Source of the DNA: Sphingomonadaceae bacterium
Lineage (GTDB): Bacteria > Pseudomonadota > Alphaproteobacteria > Sphingomonadales > Sphingomonadaceae
Direction of reading: 5' to 3'
DNA: 36,125 nt
Assembly (NCBI GenBank): GCA_019090585.1
Contig: JAHRVR010000163.1
Location: 1 to 36,125 of the forward strand
Shown here: positions 16,872 to 26,148 of the stretch, piece after piece
How positions within the stretch are numbered: the stretch's first letter is position 1
How the letters are laid out: every line of letters begins with the position of its first letter
Notes under the pieces: generated by a model
Told to the model about the DNA's origin: nothing
Databases searched by the model: none
Seen by the model: only the letters and a program-made list of their open reading frames with translations
Program-made: the position numbers and the translations under genes

Positions 16872-16930
16872 TGCCGCTCATCGCGGCACAGGGGACAGCG
16901 CCTAAAGCCTACCTAACACCCCCTGTAGGC
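16872..16930 (+). promoter_or_regulatory. Structured leader ahead of the sulfate-reduction operon
   Basis: Three complementary pairs lie within 60 bases, ending 43 bases before the cobA ATG. TGCCGC/GCGGCA (16872-16877 with 16883-16888) forms a tight hairpin. GCCTAC/GTAGGC (16907-16912 with 16925-16930) forms a second. AGGGG/CCCCT (16890-16894 with 16920-16924) crosses the second. The last two compete, which could allow a conformational switch. No known riboswitch consensus is recognised. Transcription start is unknown, so this may instead be operator DNA. Confidence 0.4.
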
Positions 16931-16973
16931 ATTATGGCTGGCACATTGCCTCCGGCCACGCCATCTTGGCCCC

Positions 16974-17759
16974 ATGAAAAATGCCGCAACTTCAACTGGC
17001 CGCGTCTTCCTGGTGGGCGCAGGACCCGGCGATCCCGATCTGCTGACACTGCGCGCGGCGCGGCTGGTCATGCAGGCCGAGCTGATCGTCCATGATGGTC
17101 TGGTTGATCCAGCGATTCTGGCGATGGCGAAGCCTTCGGCCCGGCTGATCTCGGTTGCCAAGCGCCGTTCACGCCACACGATGCCGCAAGATGGAATCAA
17201 TGCACTGCTGGTGAGCGAGGCGCTGGCGGGAAACGATGTCATCAGGCTTAAAGGCGGCGATCCGTTCATTTTTGGCCGTGGCGGTGAAGAAGCCGAAGCC
17301 TGTCACGCAGCCGGAGTTCCGGTCGAGGTTGTTCCGGGAATCACTTCGGCGCTGGGGGCTGCTGCCGCTGCGCAAATCCCGCTGACTCATCGCCGCGATG
17401 CCTCGATTGTTTCCTTTGTCGCAGGCCAGTGCAAGGGCCTGACCGAGCAGGACTGGGCCGGACTGGCCGGCAAGGGCCGCACGCTGGTGATTTTCATGGG
17501 CGTGGCGACAGCGCCCGACATTGCTGAGAAGCTGATGGCAGATGGCCTTGCCCCTGACACGCCGGTCGCGGTGATTGAAAACGCCACGCGCTCACAAATG
17601 CGCGTGCTGCGCGGACCGCTGGCTGGCCTACCCGAACTGGTTGAGCGCGAGCGGGTGAAAAGCCCGGCGCTGATCGTGATTGGCGATGTTGCCGCAGAGC
17701 CCGAAAACGAACTGCGCAACTTGGTGCTGGATACACATCGAATGGAAACTGAGCAGTGA
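16974..17759 (+). CDS. cobA: Uroporphyrinogen-III C-methyltransferase (SUMT)
   Basis: 261 residues. GRVFLVGAGPGDPDLLTLRA is the N-terminal SAM-binding glycine motif. RLKGGDPFIFGRGGEEAE and VPGITSALGAAAAAQIPLTHR are diagnostic of the SUMT family. It methylates uroporphyrinogen III at C2 and C7 to precorrin-2, the branch point to siroheme and cobalamin. It lacks the dehydrogenase/ferrochelatase half of CysG, so siroheme completion needs another gene outside this window. Heading a sulfite reductase operon, its job here is siroheme supply. The stop overlaps the GTG start of the DUF2849 gene by four bases. Confidence 0.95.
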   Translation: MKNAATSTGRVFLVGAGPGDPDLLTLRAARLVMQAELIVHDGLVDPAILAMAKPSARLISVAKRRSRHTMPQDGINALLVSEALAGNDVIRLKGGDPFIFGRGGEEAEACHAAGVPVEVVPGITSALGAAAAAQIPLTHRRDASIVSFVAGQCKGLTEQDWAGLAGKGRTLVIFMGVATAPDIAEKLMADGLAPDTPVAVIENATRSQMRVLRGPLAGLPELVERERVKSPALIVIGDVAAEPENELRNLVLDTHRMETEQ

Positions 17760-18052
17760 AAATCCTGACTGGCAATGATCTGAAGAGCGGCGCAGTCGTC
17801 TGGTGGGATGGCAGCGAATGGTCGAAATATGTCAACAGCGCCGAGGATGTTGGCGATAATGGCGACGCGATCATCGCGCGTGAAGAAGGCGCACGCCGCG
17901 TTTTTTCCGCCTATGTGATCGATGGCGAGCGAGACGCGAATGGCGTGCGCCCCGCCCATATCAAAGAGCGCATCCGCGCCCTTGGCCCCACCGTTCGCCC
18001 CGACCTGACACTGAAACCGGGCGATCCCGATGCCGGAAACTGGGTAATCTGA
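17756..18052 (+). CDS. DUF2849 domain protein of the sulfate-reduction operon
   Basis: 98 residues, GTG start at 17756 overlapping the cobA stop. It begins MKILTGNDLKSGAVVWWDG and runs through DGDAIIAREEGARRVFSAYVI. DUF2849 is a small soluble family of unknown function, conserved immediately upstream of sulfite reductase in alphaproteobacteria. The stop shares one base with the cysI ATG, so translation is coupled. It may assist siroheme or electron delivery to CysI, but nothing in the sequence (no cysteine pair, no known cofactor motif) shows how. Confidence 0.85.
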   Translation: MKILTGNDLKSGAVVWWDGSEWSKYVNSAEDVGDNGDAIIAREEGARRVFSAYVIDGERDANGVRPAHIKERIRALGPTVRPDLTLKPGDPDAGNWVI

Positions 18053-19686
18053 TGTATAAATATGACCAATATGACCAGCAGATGGTCGATACGCGCGTCG
18101 CTGAATTTCGCGATCAGGTTCGCCGCCGTCTCGGTGGCCAGCTGACCGAAGAGCAGTTCCGTCCGCTGCGCCTGCAAAACGGTCTCTACCTCCAGCTGCA
18201 CGCCTATATGCTGCGCGTTGCTGTGCCTTATGGCACGCTCAATTCCGCGCAGATGACAGCGCTGGGCGACATCGCGGACAAGTATGACCGCGGCTATGGC
18301 CATTTCACCACGCGCCAGAACATCCAGTACAACTGGATCAAGCTGGAAGAGACCCCAGATATCCTGGCCGATCTTGCCGCTATAGAGATGCATGCGATCC
18401 AGACCAGCGGGAACTGCATCCGTAACATCTCTTCGGACCAGTTCGCTGGCGCTGCGGCGGATGAAGTGGTGGATCCGCGCCCTTATGCGGAATTGCTGCG
18501 CCAATGGTCGAGCTTCCACCCGGAATTTCTGGTCCTGCCGCGCAAATTCAAATTCGCCGTTATCGCATCCGAGACGGATCGCGCCGCGATGAAGCTGCAC
18601 GATATCGGCATCAAGATGGTGAAGAATGCCGCTGGCGAGGTTGGCGCGCAATTCTATGTTGGTGGCGGCATGGGCCGCACCCCGATGATCGCCCCGATGA
18701 TCCGCGAGTTCGTGCCGCTGGACCAGCTTATCACTTATGCCGAGGCGTGCCTGCGCGTCTATAACCGCTATGGCCGGCGCGATAACAAGTACAAGGCGCG
18801 CATCAAGATCCTCGTCCACGAGCTGGGCAAGGAAGAATATACGCGGCAAGTCGAAGAGGAATTTGCGCATTTGCTCGGTCAGGATATCGAGCCGCCGATT
18901 GCCGAGCTTGAGCGCATCAAGACCCATTTCACCGACCCGGCTTTCGAAGTGGGCGCGCCGGATGATCTTGACCTGACGGACCCGGATTTCCGCCTGTGGG
19001 TGGAGCGCAATTGCCATACGCACAAGCAGCCGGGCTATAGTGTCGCCACGGTCAGCCTGAAGCCGGTTGGCGGCATTCCGGGCGATGCCAGCGCCGATCA
19101 GATCAGGCTGATGGCGCAGCTGGCAAAAGACTACAGCCTTGATGAGCTGCGCGTCACCCATGCGCAGAACATCGTCTTTCCGCATGTTCGCAAGGCCGAT
19201 CTCTACACGGTGTGGAAGGCGCTCGACGAAGCAGAACTGAGCACAGCCAATCTCGATACGGTAGGTGATATCATCGCTTGCCCCGGCCTTGATTATTGCA
19301 GCCTTGCCAATGCCCGCTCAATCCCGCTCGCGCAGAAGATTTCGCAAGCGTTCGGCTCGGCCGAAAAGCAGAGTGAGCTTGGCGAGCTGAAGCTCAAGAT
19401 TTCAGGCTGCATCAATGCCTGCGGGCACCACCATGCCGGCCACATCGGCGTGCTTGGTGTTGATCGGAAGGGCGTGGAGAACTACCAGTTGCTCCTTGGC
19501 GGAAGCGAAGGTGCGGATACTTCACTGGGCCAGATCACCGGCCGCGGATTCGACGAGGACGGCGTTGTCGAAGCGATCGAAACCGCCACGCAGGTCTATC
19601 TGAGCAACAAACAAGGCGAGGAACGCTTCCTCGATACCTATCGCCGTATCGGCATGGCCCCGTTCAAGGAGGCGATCTATGGTTGA
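18052..19686 (+). CDS. cysI: Ferredoxin-type nitrite/sulfite reductase (siroheme, 4Fe-4S)
   Basis: 544 residues with duplicated ferredoxin-like and siroheme domains. The four cluster ligands are intact: C410 and C416 (CPGLDYC) and C453 and C457 (CINAC), followed by GHHHAGHIG. HFTTRQNIQYNW and TSGNCIRNISSD are anion/siroheme contact regions. It reduces sulfite to sulfide by six electrons. No flavoprotein CysJ gene is adjacent, so ferredoxin is the likely donor. The operon setting with cysH points to sulfite rather than nitrite. The gene is coupled on both sides (one-base and eight-base overlaps). Confidence 0.95.
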   Translation: MYKYDQYDQQMVDTRVAEFRDQVRRRLGGQLTEEQFRPLRLQNGLYLQLHAYMLRVAVPYGTLNSAQMTALGDIADKYDRGYGHFTTRQNIQYNWIKLEETPDILADLAAIEMHAIQTSGNCIRNISSDQFAGAAADEVVDPRPYAELLRQWSSFHPEFLVLPRKFKFAVIASETDRAAMKLHDIGIKMVKNAAGEVGAQFYVGGGMGRTPMIAPMIREFVPLDQLITYAEACLRVYNRYGRRDNKYKARIKILVHELGKEEYTRQVEEEFAHLLGQDIEPPIAELERIKTHFTDPAFEVGAPDDLDLTDPDFRLWVERNCHTHKQPGYSVATVSLKPVGGIPGDASADQIRLMAQLAKDYSLDELRVTHAQNIVFPHVRKADLYTVWKALDEAELSTANLDTVGDIIACPGLDYCSLANARSIPLAQKISQAFGSAEKQSELGELKLKISGCINACGHHHAGHIGVLGVDRKGVENYQLLLGGSEGADTSLGQITGRGFDEDGVVEAIETATQVYLSNKQGEERFLDTYRRIGMAPFKEAIYG

Positions 19687-20107
19687 TGTGCAATTCCGGT
19701 TCCGCAACGACGAAGCCGTCAACGATCCCGCCGTTACGGTCGATTCCTTCGGCGAGCAGAGCAATGCGTCCGCCGTCAGGATCGAACCGGGTGACGATGC
19801 CCGCAAACTCCTGCCTTTCCTGGGCCGGCTCAAGCTGATCGAAGTGAATTTCCCAGCCTGGACTGACGGCCGGGGCTATTCTTCTGCCCGGGTGCTGCGC
19901 GAAGCGGGGTTCGAGGGTGAGCTGCGCGCCGTGGGCGATGTCGTGATCGACATGCTCTCGCACTTGCGCCGCTGCGGCATTGACAGCTTCGCCCCGGACC
20001 ATGCGCTCAACGAAGCCGATGCGAAGGCCGCATTTGATCGCTGGGAAAATGTCTATCAGGCAGCGGCTGATGGCCGCGATGCCATCTGGAGGAAGCGCCA
20101 TGGCTGA
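19679..20107 (+). CDS. DUF934 domain protein of the sulfate-reduction operon
   Basis: 142 residues, starting at ATG 19679, eight bases before the cysI stop. The stretch LGRLKLIEVNFPAWTDGRGYSSARVLRE and a C-terminal helical part with FDRWENVYQAAADGR are typical of DUF934, a short soluble family nearly always next to cysI and cysH. The function is unestablished. Its overlap with cysH repeats the overlap with cysI almost exactly (ATGGTTGA and ATGGCTGA), so CysI, DUF934 and CysH are likely made in a fixed ratio. Confidence 0.88.
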   Translation: MVDVQFRFRNDEAVNDPAVTVDSFGEQSNASAVRIEPGDDARKLLPFLGRLKLIEVNFPAWTDGRGYSSARVLREAGFEGELRAVGDVVIDMLSHLRRCGIDSFAPDHALNEADAKAAFDRWENVYQAAADGRDAIWRKRHG

Positions 20108-20900
20108 TAAACAGCGTATCCGGGCAAGGAACATAGATCGTATCGATACAGGCCCGCGCTTTCGCGAGGCTGATGCTGTGCGGTTGAACCGCATCTTCCG
20201 TGGATCCGACACGCACGAGATGATGGACGTCCTGCTGCGCGAGAAAATGGCGGGCGATATTGCCATCGTTTCCAGCTTCGGCGCGGAAAGCGCTGTCTTG
20301 CTGCACGTTGTTGCGCAGATCGACCCGACTGTCCCGGTGTTGTTTCTGGAAACGGGCAAGCATTTCCCCGAGACGCTGGCCTACCGTGACTTGCTGGCCG
20401 AGAGGCTGGGCCTGACGGACCTGCGCAACCTGACGCCTGCTGCAGAGGCATTGGCTGACAAGGATGAAAGCGGACTGCGCTGGTCCTACGATCCCGATGG
20501 CTGCTGCGATATTCGCAAGGTGGAACCGCTGGCGCGTGCGCTGGCCGCCTTCGATGCCACAATCACCGGGCGCAAGTCCTTCCAGGCCGAATCGCGCGCC
20601 AACCTGCCACGTTTCGAAATGGATGCGAGCGATGCGCAAGGGCGGCTCAAGATCAATCCGTTGATCACCTGGAAGCCAGAAGACCTCTCTGCCTATATCG
20701 AAGAGCACAACCTGCCGCCCCATCCGCTGGTGGAGCAGGGTTACCCCTCGATCGGCTGCTCGCCCTGCACCGGCATGGTTGCGCCGGGTGATGACCCGCG
20801 CTCGGGCCGCTGGCGCGGTTGGGACAAGACCGAATGCGGTATCCACGTTCCCGGTCAGGATGATGGCGAACTGCCCCCCGGCTACGATCCCGCATTCTGA
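20100..20900 (+). CDS. cysH: Phosphoadenylyl/adenylyl-sulfate reductase
   Basis: 266 residues from ATG 20100. The PAPS-reductase fold has SSFGAESAVLLHV as the PP-motif loop. C135-C136 and C220/C223 (DGCCDIRK, GCSPC) are the four ligands of a 4Fe-4S cluster, and the C-terminal active-site cysteine is C246 in ECGIH. The paired cysteines mark the iron-sulfur form that usually uses APS (sometimes PAPS) rather than the cluster-free E. coli type. It yields sulfite with thioredoxin as electron donor and feeds CysI. It is the last gene of the operon. Confidence 0.95.
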   Translation: MADKQRIRARNIDRIDTGPRFREADAVRLNRIFRGSDTHEMMDVLLREKMAGDIAIVSSFGAESAVLLHVVAQIDPTVPVLFLETGKHFPETLAYRDLLAERLGLTDLRNLTPAAEALADKDESGLRWSYDPDGCCDIRKVEPLARALAAFDATITGRKSFQAESRANLPRFEMDASDAQGRLKINPLITWKPEDLSAYIEEHNLPPHPLVEQGYPSIGCSPCTGMVAPGDDPRSGRWRGWDKTECGIHVPGQDDGELPPGYDPAF

Positions 20901-20950
20901 TCGGCAGGCGCAGCATCCTTCACCGGGCCACAGAACGGTTCACTCCGGCT

Positions 20951-21859
20951 TCAGACCCAGCCGTTTTCGCGATACCATTTGGCAGTGGTCTTCAGGCCCT
21001 CACGGGTCTCAATACGCGGCTGCCAGAGTGAAGCCGCAGGCCGCGCATCGCCGCTCACCACCCAATCGGGATGGCTGAAATAGGCCGCGCGGTCGGCAGT
21101 GAGCTTTGCCCGCTTGCGCCGCACGAAGCCATCAACTTTCGCCGCGCGTTTCATCGTCTTTTCCGACAGGCCGATGATTTTCGGACGCCCGCCCATGGCG
21201 AATCCGATGGCCCGGGCAAAATCATAATGAGTCCAGCCGCCGGGCCTGCCATCATCCGGCTCAATACTCAGCCCGGTCACACCCTCACCGCCGGGAACAA
21301 GGGCAAGCAACAACTCGCAAAGGTCTTCTACATGGATCACCGAAAGGCGGCCTTGGGCAGGCGTCGGCACGATGCCCCATTTCGCTGCCTTGAACAGTTC
21401 GACCATTTCGCGGTCACGCGGTCCGTAAATCGCCGCAGGGCGCACGATCGTCCAATCCAGCCCGCTGGCTTTTACCAGCTGTTCCGCCCGGGCCTTTGAC
21501 CCGCCATAGTTCGACAGTTCCGGCTCACGGGCCGAAAGCGAAGAGACGAAGATGAAACGCGGCACCCCGGCTTGCTTTGCAGCTTCAAGCATGTTCAATG
21601 TACCAGCGACGTTGCCTTCCTCAAAACCCGCAAGATCCGGCGCATTGACCACACCGGCGACATGAATCACCGCTTCGGCCTCGCCCATCATCGCAGCCAG
21701 CACCGCGCCATCGGCAAGGGTGCCGCGTACCCAGGAAACCCCGTCCCGCGGCGGTTGTGGTTGTCGGGCCAGCGCTGCAACCGTGCAACCGCGCGCCAAA
21801 GCCCGGTCAATCAGCGCCTGTCCGACAAAACCTGTTCCGCCGGTAATCGCGAGGTTCAT
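20951..21859 (-). CDS. NAD(P)-dependent epimerase/dehydratase family protein
   Basis: 302 residues. The extended SDR fold starts with MNLAITGGTGFVGQALIDR, the nucleotide-binding glycine motif. The catalytic tyrosine and lysine are in the variant motif SNYGGSKARAEQLV. The later sequence, RPAAIYGPRDREMVELFKAA, resembles the atypical SDR group that includes NDUFA9/complex I assembly proteins and sugar epimerases. The substrate is not readable. Its start overlaps the proB stop by four bases, so it is probably in the same operon as proB and perhaps obgE. Confidence 0.85.
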   Translation of the reverse strand: MNLAITGGTGFVGQALIDRALARGCTVAALARQPQPPRDGVSWVRGTLADGAVLAAMMGEAEAVIHVAGVVNAPDLAGFEEGNVAGTLNMLEAAKQAGVPRFIFVSSLSAREPELSNYGGSKARAEQLVKASGLDWTIVRPAAIYGPRDREMVELFKAAKWGIVPTPAQGRLSVIHVEDLCELLLALVPGGEGVTGLSIEPDDGRPGGWTHYDFARAIGFAMGGRPKIIGLSEKTMKRAAKVDGFVRRKRAKLTADRAAYFSHPDWVVSGDARPAASLWQPRIETREGLKTTAKWYRENGWV

Positions 21860-22989
21860 TTAAGGACTAGCTGATCACGATGGACCACGGCCGAGCGCGG
21901 TGCATAGCCAAGCATTTCATACAGATATTTGGAATGCAGGCCCTTGATGGCAAAACACTCGGAGGCATCATATTCGGACAAGCCATGGGCGATCTTGGTC
22001 CGCGACGAATCCATGATGGCGATCGCATCGCCGCGTTTGAAAGAGCCTTCTACCCCCGTAATTCCCTTGGCTAGCAAGCTGGCTCCTTCACGCAAAGCCG
22101 TGGCCGCTCCGTCATCAACGATAATCGAACCTTTGAGGCGAAGTCTGCCGCCCAGCCAGACCATTCGCGCGCCTGCCTTGCGCTTTCTTGGAACGAACAG
22201 TGTGCCTCTGTCGTTCTCCAGCGCCTGCGTGATCGGCCGCTCATGTATCCCGTTGATGATCGCCAGGGCAATTCCTGCAAATTCGGCAATTTCAGCGGCC
22301 TGGAGTTTTGACGTCATGCCGCCAGACCCCATTCCCGAAGCAGATTCGCTGGTAGCCATAGCCTTCACTTCGGGCGTAATGTGATGCACCTCGCGCACCA
22401 GCTCAGCGTCCGGATCGGCTGGATCGCGATCATACAGGCCATCGACATCGGAAAGCAGCAGCACGGCATTGGCCCGCGCGGCCTGCGCCACACGTGCGGC
22501 CAACCGGTCATTATCACCAAACCGGATTTCATGCGTGGCAACACAGTCGTTCTCGTTAATCACTGGCACCACGCCTTCATCGAGCAGGCTCTCCAGTGTC
22601 GCGGTAGCATTGAGATAGCGGCGGCGCAGCTCAAGGTCTTCCAGAGTGATTAGCATCTGCGCCGCGACAAGCCCGTATCCGGCCAGAAGTTCAGCCCAGA
22701 GCCCGGACAGCACAATCTGCCCAACCGCAGCGGAAGCCTGCGCATCGGAAAGTTTCCCGCGGCCACCCTTTTCCAGCCCCAGCTTTGCCGCGCCCAGCGC
22801 AATGGCGCCTGAACACACGACGATCACATTTTGACCGCGCGCGCGCGCCGCAGCAATTTCCGCGACCAGACCCGACAGCCATTCAGCCCGCACACCGTCT
22901 CGATCAACGAGCAGGGAAGAGCCAACCTTGATCACCAGGCTGGGACATTTCACGGGATCGGAGAGATCGGAAAGACAAGTTATTTTCAT
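21856..22989 (-). CDS. proB: Glutamate 5-kinase with C-terminal PUA domain
   Basis: 377 residues, the usual length. The amino acid kinase fold starts at VIKVGSSLLVDRDG, has the ATP-site glycine SGAIALGAAKLGLEKGGRGKL, and the glutamate site VINENDCVATHEIRFGDNDRLAARVA. The PUA domain covers about the last 100 residues. It phosphorylates glutamate for proline synthesis and is feedback-inhibited by proline. The gene is on the minus strand between obgE and the epimerase gene. The obgE-proB gap holds an odd 15-bp triple repeat. Confidence 0.96.
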   Translation of the reverse strand: MKITCLSDLSDPVKCPSLVIKVGSSLLVDRDGVRAEWLSGLVAEIAAARARGQNVIVVCSGAIALGAAKLGLEKGGRGKLSDAQASAAVGQIVLSGLWAELLAGYGLVAAQMLITLEDLELRRRYLNATATLESLLDEGVVPVINENDCVATHEIRFGDNDRLAARVAQAARANAVLLLSDVDGLYDRDPADPDAELVREVHHITPEVKAMATSESASGMGSGGMTSKLQAAEIAEFAGIALAIINGIHERPITQALENDRGTLFVPRKRKAGARMVWLGGRLRLKGSIIVDDGAATALREGASLLAKGITGVEGSFKRGDAIAIMDSSRTKIAHGLSEYDASECFAIKGLHSKYLYEMLGYAPRSAVVHRDQLVLK

Positions 22990-23055
22990 GACTTGGTGGA
23001 CTAGGGCAAACTACGGTCGAATAAAACCACCGCGGCAGGAGATTCCTCTCATAGC

Positions 23056-23100
23056 GGCCCGGTCATCACTGGCCCCGTCATCACAGGCCCCGTCATCACA
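23056..23100. repeat. Three tandem 15-bp repeats between obgE and proB
   Basis: The unit GGCCCCGTCATCACA is repeated three times head to tail (23056-23070 with two mismatches, then 23071-23085 and 23086-23100, identical). The array sits in the 117-base intergenic gap, six bases beyond the obgE stop. The unit length is a multiple of three but the tract is outside both genes. Likely a slippage-generated array; a role in termination or spacing is inference. Confidence 0.9.
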
Positions 23101-23106
23101 GGCAAG

Positions 23107-24216
<1,110 letters not shown>

Positions 24217-24264
24217 TCAGTGCCTATATCACCGGAATGCGGTTGTGCTTCATCCCAGAATTCT

Positions 24265-24299
24265 CATCCGCCATCGCAGAACGCCCGCGATGGCGGATG
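24265..24299. terminator. Hairpin downstream of the amidohydrolase gene
   Basis: Perfect 13-bp inverted repeat, CATCCGCCATCGC (24265-24277) against 24287-24299, with a nine-base loop. It lies 15 bases past the amidohydrolase stop (minus strand) and 100 bases upstream of obgE. No U-run on the minus strand, so termination is likely but not of the classic form. Confidence 0.6.
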
Positions 24300-24313
24300 C
24301 ACCAATCACAAGA

Positions 24314-25528
24314 TCAGATGGGCAGGTTATAGACCTTCTGAGCGTTGCCCGAGAGGACCTGCACTTTCTCCTCCTCGGTAAGGTCCGCCATTGCGGAGCT
24401 TACATCGTCGATTGGATAGAGGCACGTGGGGTGCGGGAAGTCCGTTTCGAACATCACGGTGTGTGCGCCCAGCTCCTTGATCTTCGCGGACAGGTTCTTG
24501 CGTTCGAACCAGAAACACGAGAGGAAATTGCTCGAGTAATATTCGGACGGCATCCGCTGCAAGGTCCGCGAAGCCGGGCTCATTTCCATATACTGCGCGT
24601 CGAGAGCCTCAAGCGTGAACGGAACCCAGCCAAGACCGCTCTCGACCGAGACGAACTTTAGCCGCGAGAAACGGTCGAGCAGGCCCGACATGATGAGGTT
24701 GCCCATCACCCGGCCGTTGTTGACGAACAGCATTGTGCTGCCGATGCGCAGAGCTACGTCGGCACTTACGTCCGGCCAAGCCTGTCCTCCGAACCAGTCA
24801 ATCTCCTGATCGCTGGCTCCGATATGGAAATTGACGGGAAGATCCAGCGCATCGCACACTTCCCACATCGGGTCCCAGCGCTCGCTCGCAAGGCTGGGCA
24901 ACTGCTCGCCATCAAGCCCGACGTGGTTGTGCGGGTCGGAATTGATGTTGATGCCGCGCAAACCCATCTTGTGGCATCGTTCGATCTCGGCAACCGACTG
25001 TTTGCAATCCCACCATGGCAGCAGCATCATCGGGAAGATGCGTTCGCCCGAATCGGCCTGAATCTCAGCCATTGCATCGTTGTAAATCTGCACGCAGGCC
25101 AGCCGTAGATCAGCATCGACCTTGGCTGCGTTCTGCCCCCCGAAACCCAGGATGTTGGGATAGACGATCTGCGCCGTGATCCCCTGTGCGTCCATCAGTT
25201 CGACGCGTTCCTTGGCGCTGTAGGATGCCGGATGTACTTCCTCGATCTGATGGTTGAAGAAATCCACCCCAAGCCATTTTTCGCCATTTTTGCGAATCGT
25301 GCTGGTAGGGCTGGCGTTAAGTCCGATCACGATATTGCCATCAATCACCCATGATCGGGCGCCGTTGATCTCCTTCACTTGCGGCACGCGATCGCGGATC
25401 GATGCGGGCGCGCGGCTGGTCCACAGATCGTGCGGCTCGGACAGATGCGTATCTACATCTACTACCTTACGTCCCCCAAAGGGATCGTCGGTATTCTTGA
25501 AGATTAGCGACTTGTCGGGTGCATTCAT
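24314..25528 (-). CDS. Amidohydrolase family protein (decarboxylase-like)
   Basis: 404 residues from ATG 25528, preceded by GGAGAAG; the ATG at 25546 would add six residues but overlaps that site. VVDVDTHLSEPHDLW is the metal-binding first-strand motif, with the usual HxH reduced to DxDTHxxE as in ACMSD-type decarboxylases. FHIGAS supplies a later histidine, and ETDFPHP a late conserved aspartate, near a zinc or manganese site. Known relatives decarboxylate or hydrolyse aromatic or 2-oxo acids. The gene is divergent from the first TonB-dependent receptor, with 620 bases between them, and is the nearest enzyme to the uptake genes. The exact reaction is unknown. Confidence 0.85.
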   Translation of the reverse strand: MNAPDKSLIFKNTDDPFGGRKVVDVDTHLSEPHDLWTSRAPASIRDRVPQVKEINGARSWVIDGNIVIGLNASPTSTIRKNGEKWLGVDFFNHQIEEVHPASYSAKERVELMDAQGITAQIVYPNILGFGGQNAAKVDADLRLACVQIYNDAMAEIQADSGERIFPMMLLPWWDCKQSVAEIERCHKMGLRGININSDPHNHVGLDGEQLPSLASERWDPMWEVCDALDLPVNFHIGASDQEIDWFGGQAWPDVSADVALRIGSTMLFVNNGRVMGNLIMSGLLDRFSRLKFVSVESGLGWVPFTLEALDAQYMEMSPASRTLQRMPSEYYSSNFLSCFWFERKNLSAKIKELGAHTVMFETDFPHPTCLYPIDDVSSAMADLTEEEKVQVLSGNAQKVYNLPI

Positions 25529-26148
25529 GGCTTTCTTCTCCAGCATCGTTTCTTGGTTGTTTCAAATTGGGCTCGCGTTGGAAATGAAGGCCGAAATATC
25601 TGCGCCATATTCCTCGGCAAACACGACATCATCTCATCCCAATTCAGTTTGTCACCTGTCAGTGGCAGGGCGGTGATATAGACATCGTCTGCATGGTGTC
25701 CAGCGTCAGAAAGGCTGGATGAGCATCCTGGTGGTGCTCCGTTGAGTGGCGAGTGCGAGCTTCTGGCCCAAAGGGCATAGAGATGGCGCCGTGGGTTCTT
25801 CCAAGTCGGCCTGTAGGCGGCGATGCGGAGGGGCTATTCTCGACCGCCGATGGCAATTTATGCCATGGAATCATCATGCAATACCTGGACCGACACACAC
25901 AAAAAATGGCTTCGGTCCCACGATATGATCCTACCTATATCAGCCGGTCGGTGGTTCAGATTGGTGATGGCAAAGCGGGCATCGAAAAAAATACTATTTT
26001 AATTCAGTTAATTGCATAAAATCTGATGACTTTAATGATACAGTATGGTGCATAATTTTAGTTAGAACTTGCTTGGCTTGTGAGTGATTCGAGGGCAGTA
26101 GTCACATCGACCAACGCAAAAAAATCGAATTGATGAGGGGAAGAGTTA
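25529..26148 (+). promoter_or_regulatory. 620-base noncoding upstream region of the first TonB-dependent receptor
   Basis: Between divergent amidohydrolase and receptor starts. I see no credible gene: short open frames here (for example 25753-26019) lack a good start and homology. The right half, about 25981-26070, is strikingly A+T rich and probably holds the receptor promoter. TGCATAA occurs at 26013-26019 and again at 26049-26055. GAGGGGAAGAG just before the ATG is the ribosome-binding site. Confidence 0.4.

Noticed and set aside
16889..16930. True H-type pseudoknot in the sulfur-operon leader
   Set aside because: The two crossing stems would need a zero-base third loop, which is sterically unlikely; competing hairpins are the better reading.
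25753..26019. 88-residue plus-strand open frame upstream of receptor 1
   Set aside because: No recognisable domain, no clear ribosome-binding site, and it runs into the AT-rich promoter region.
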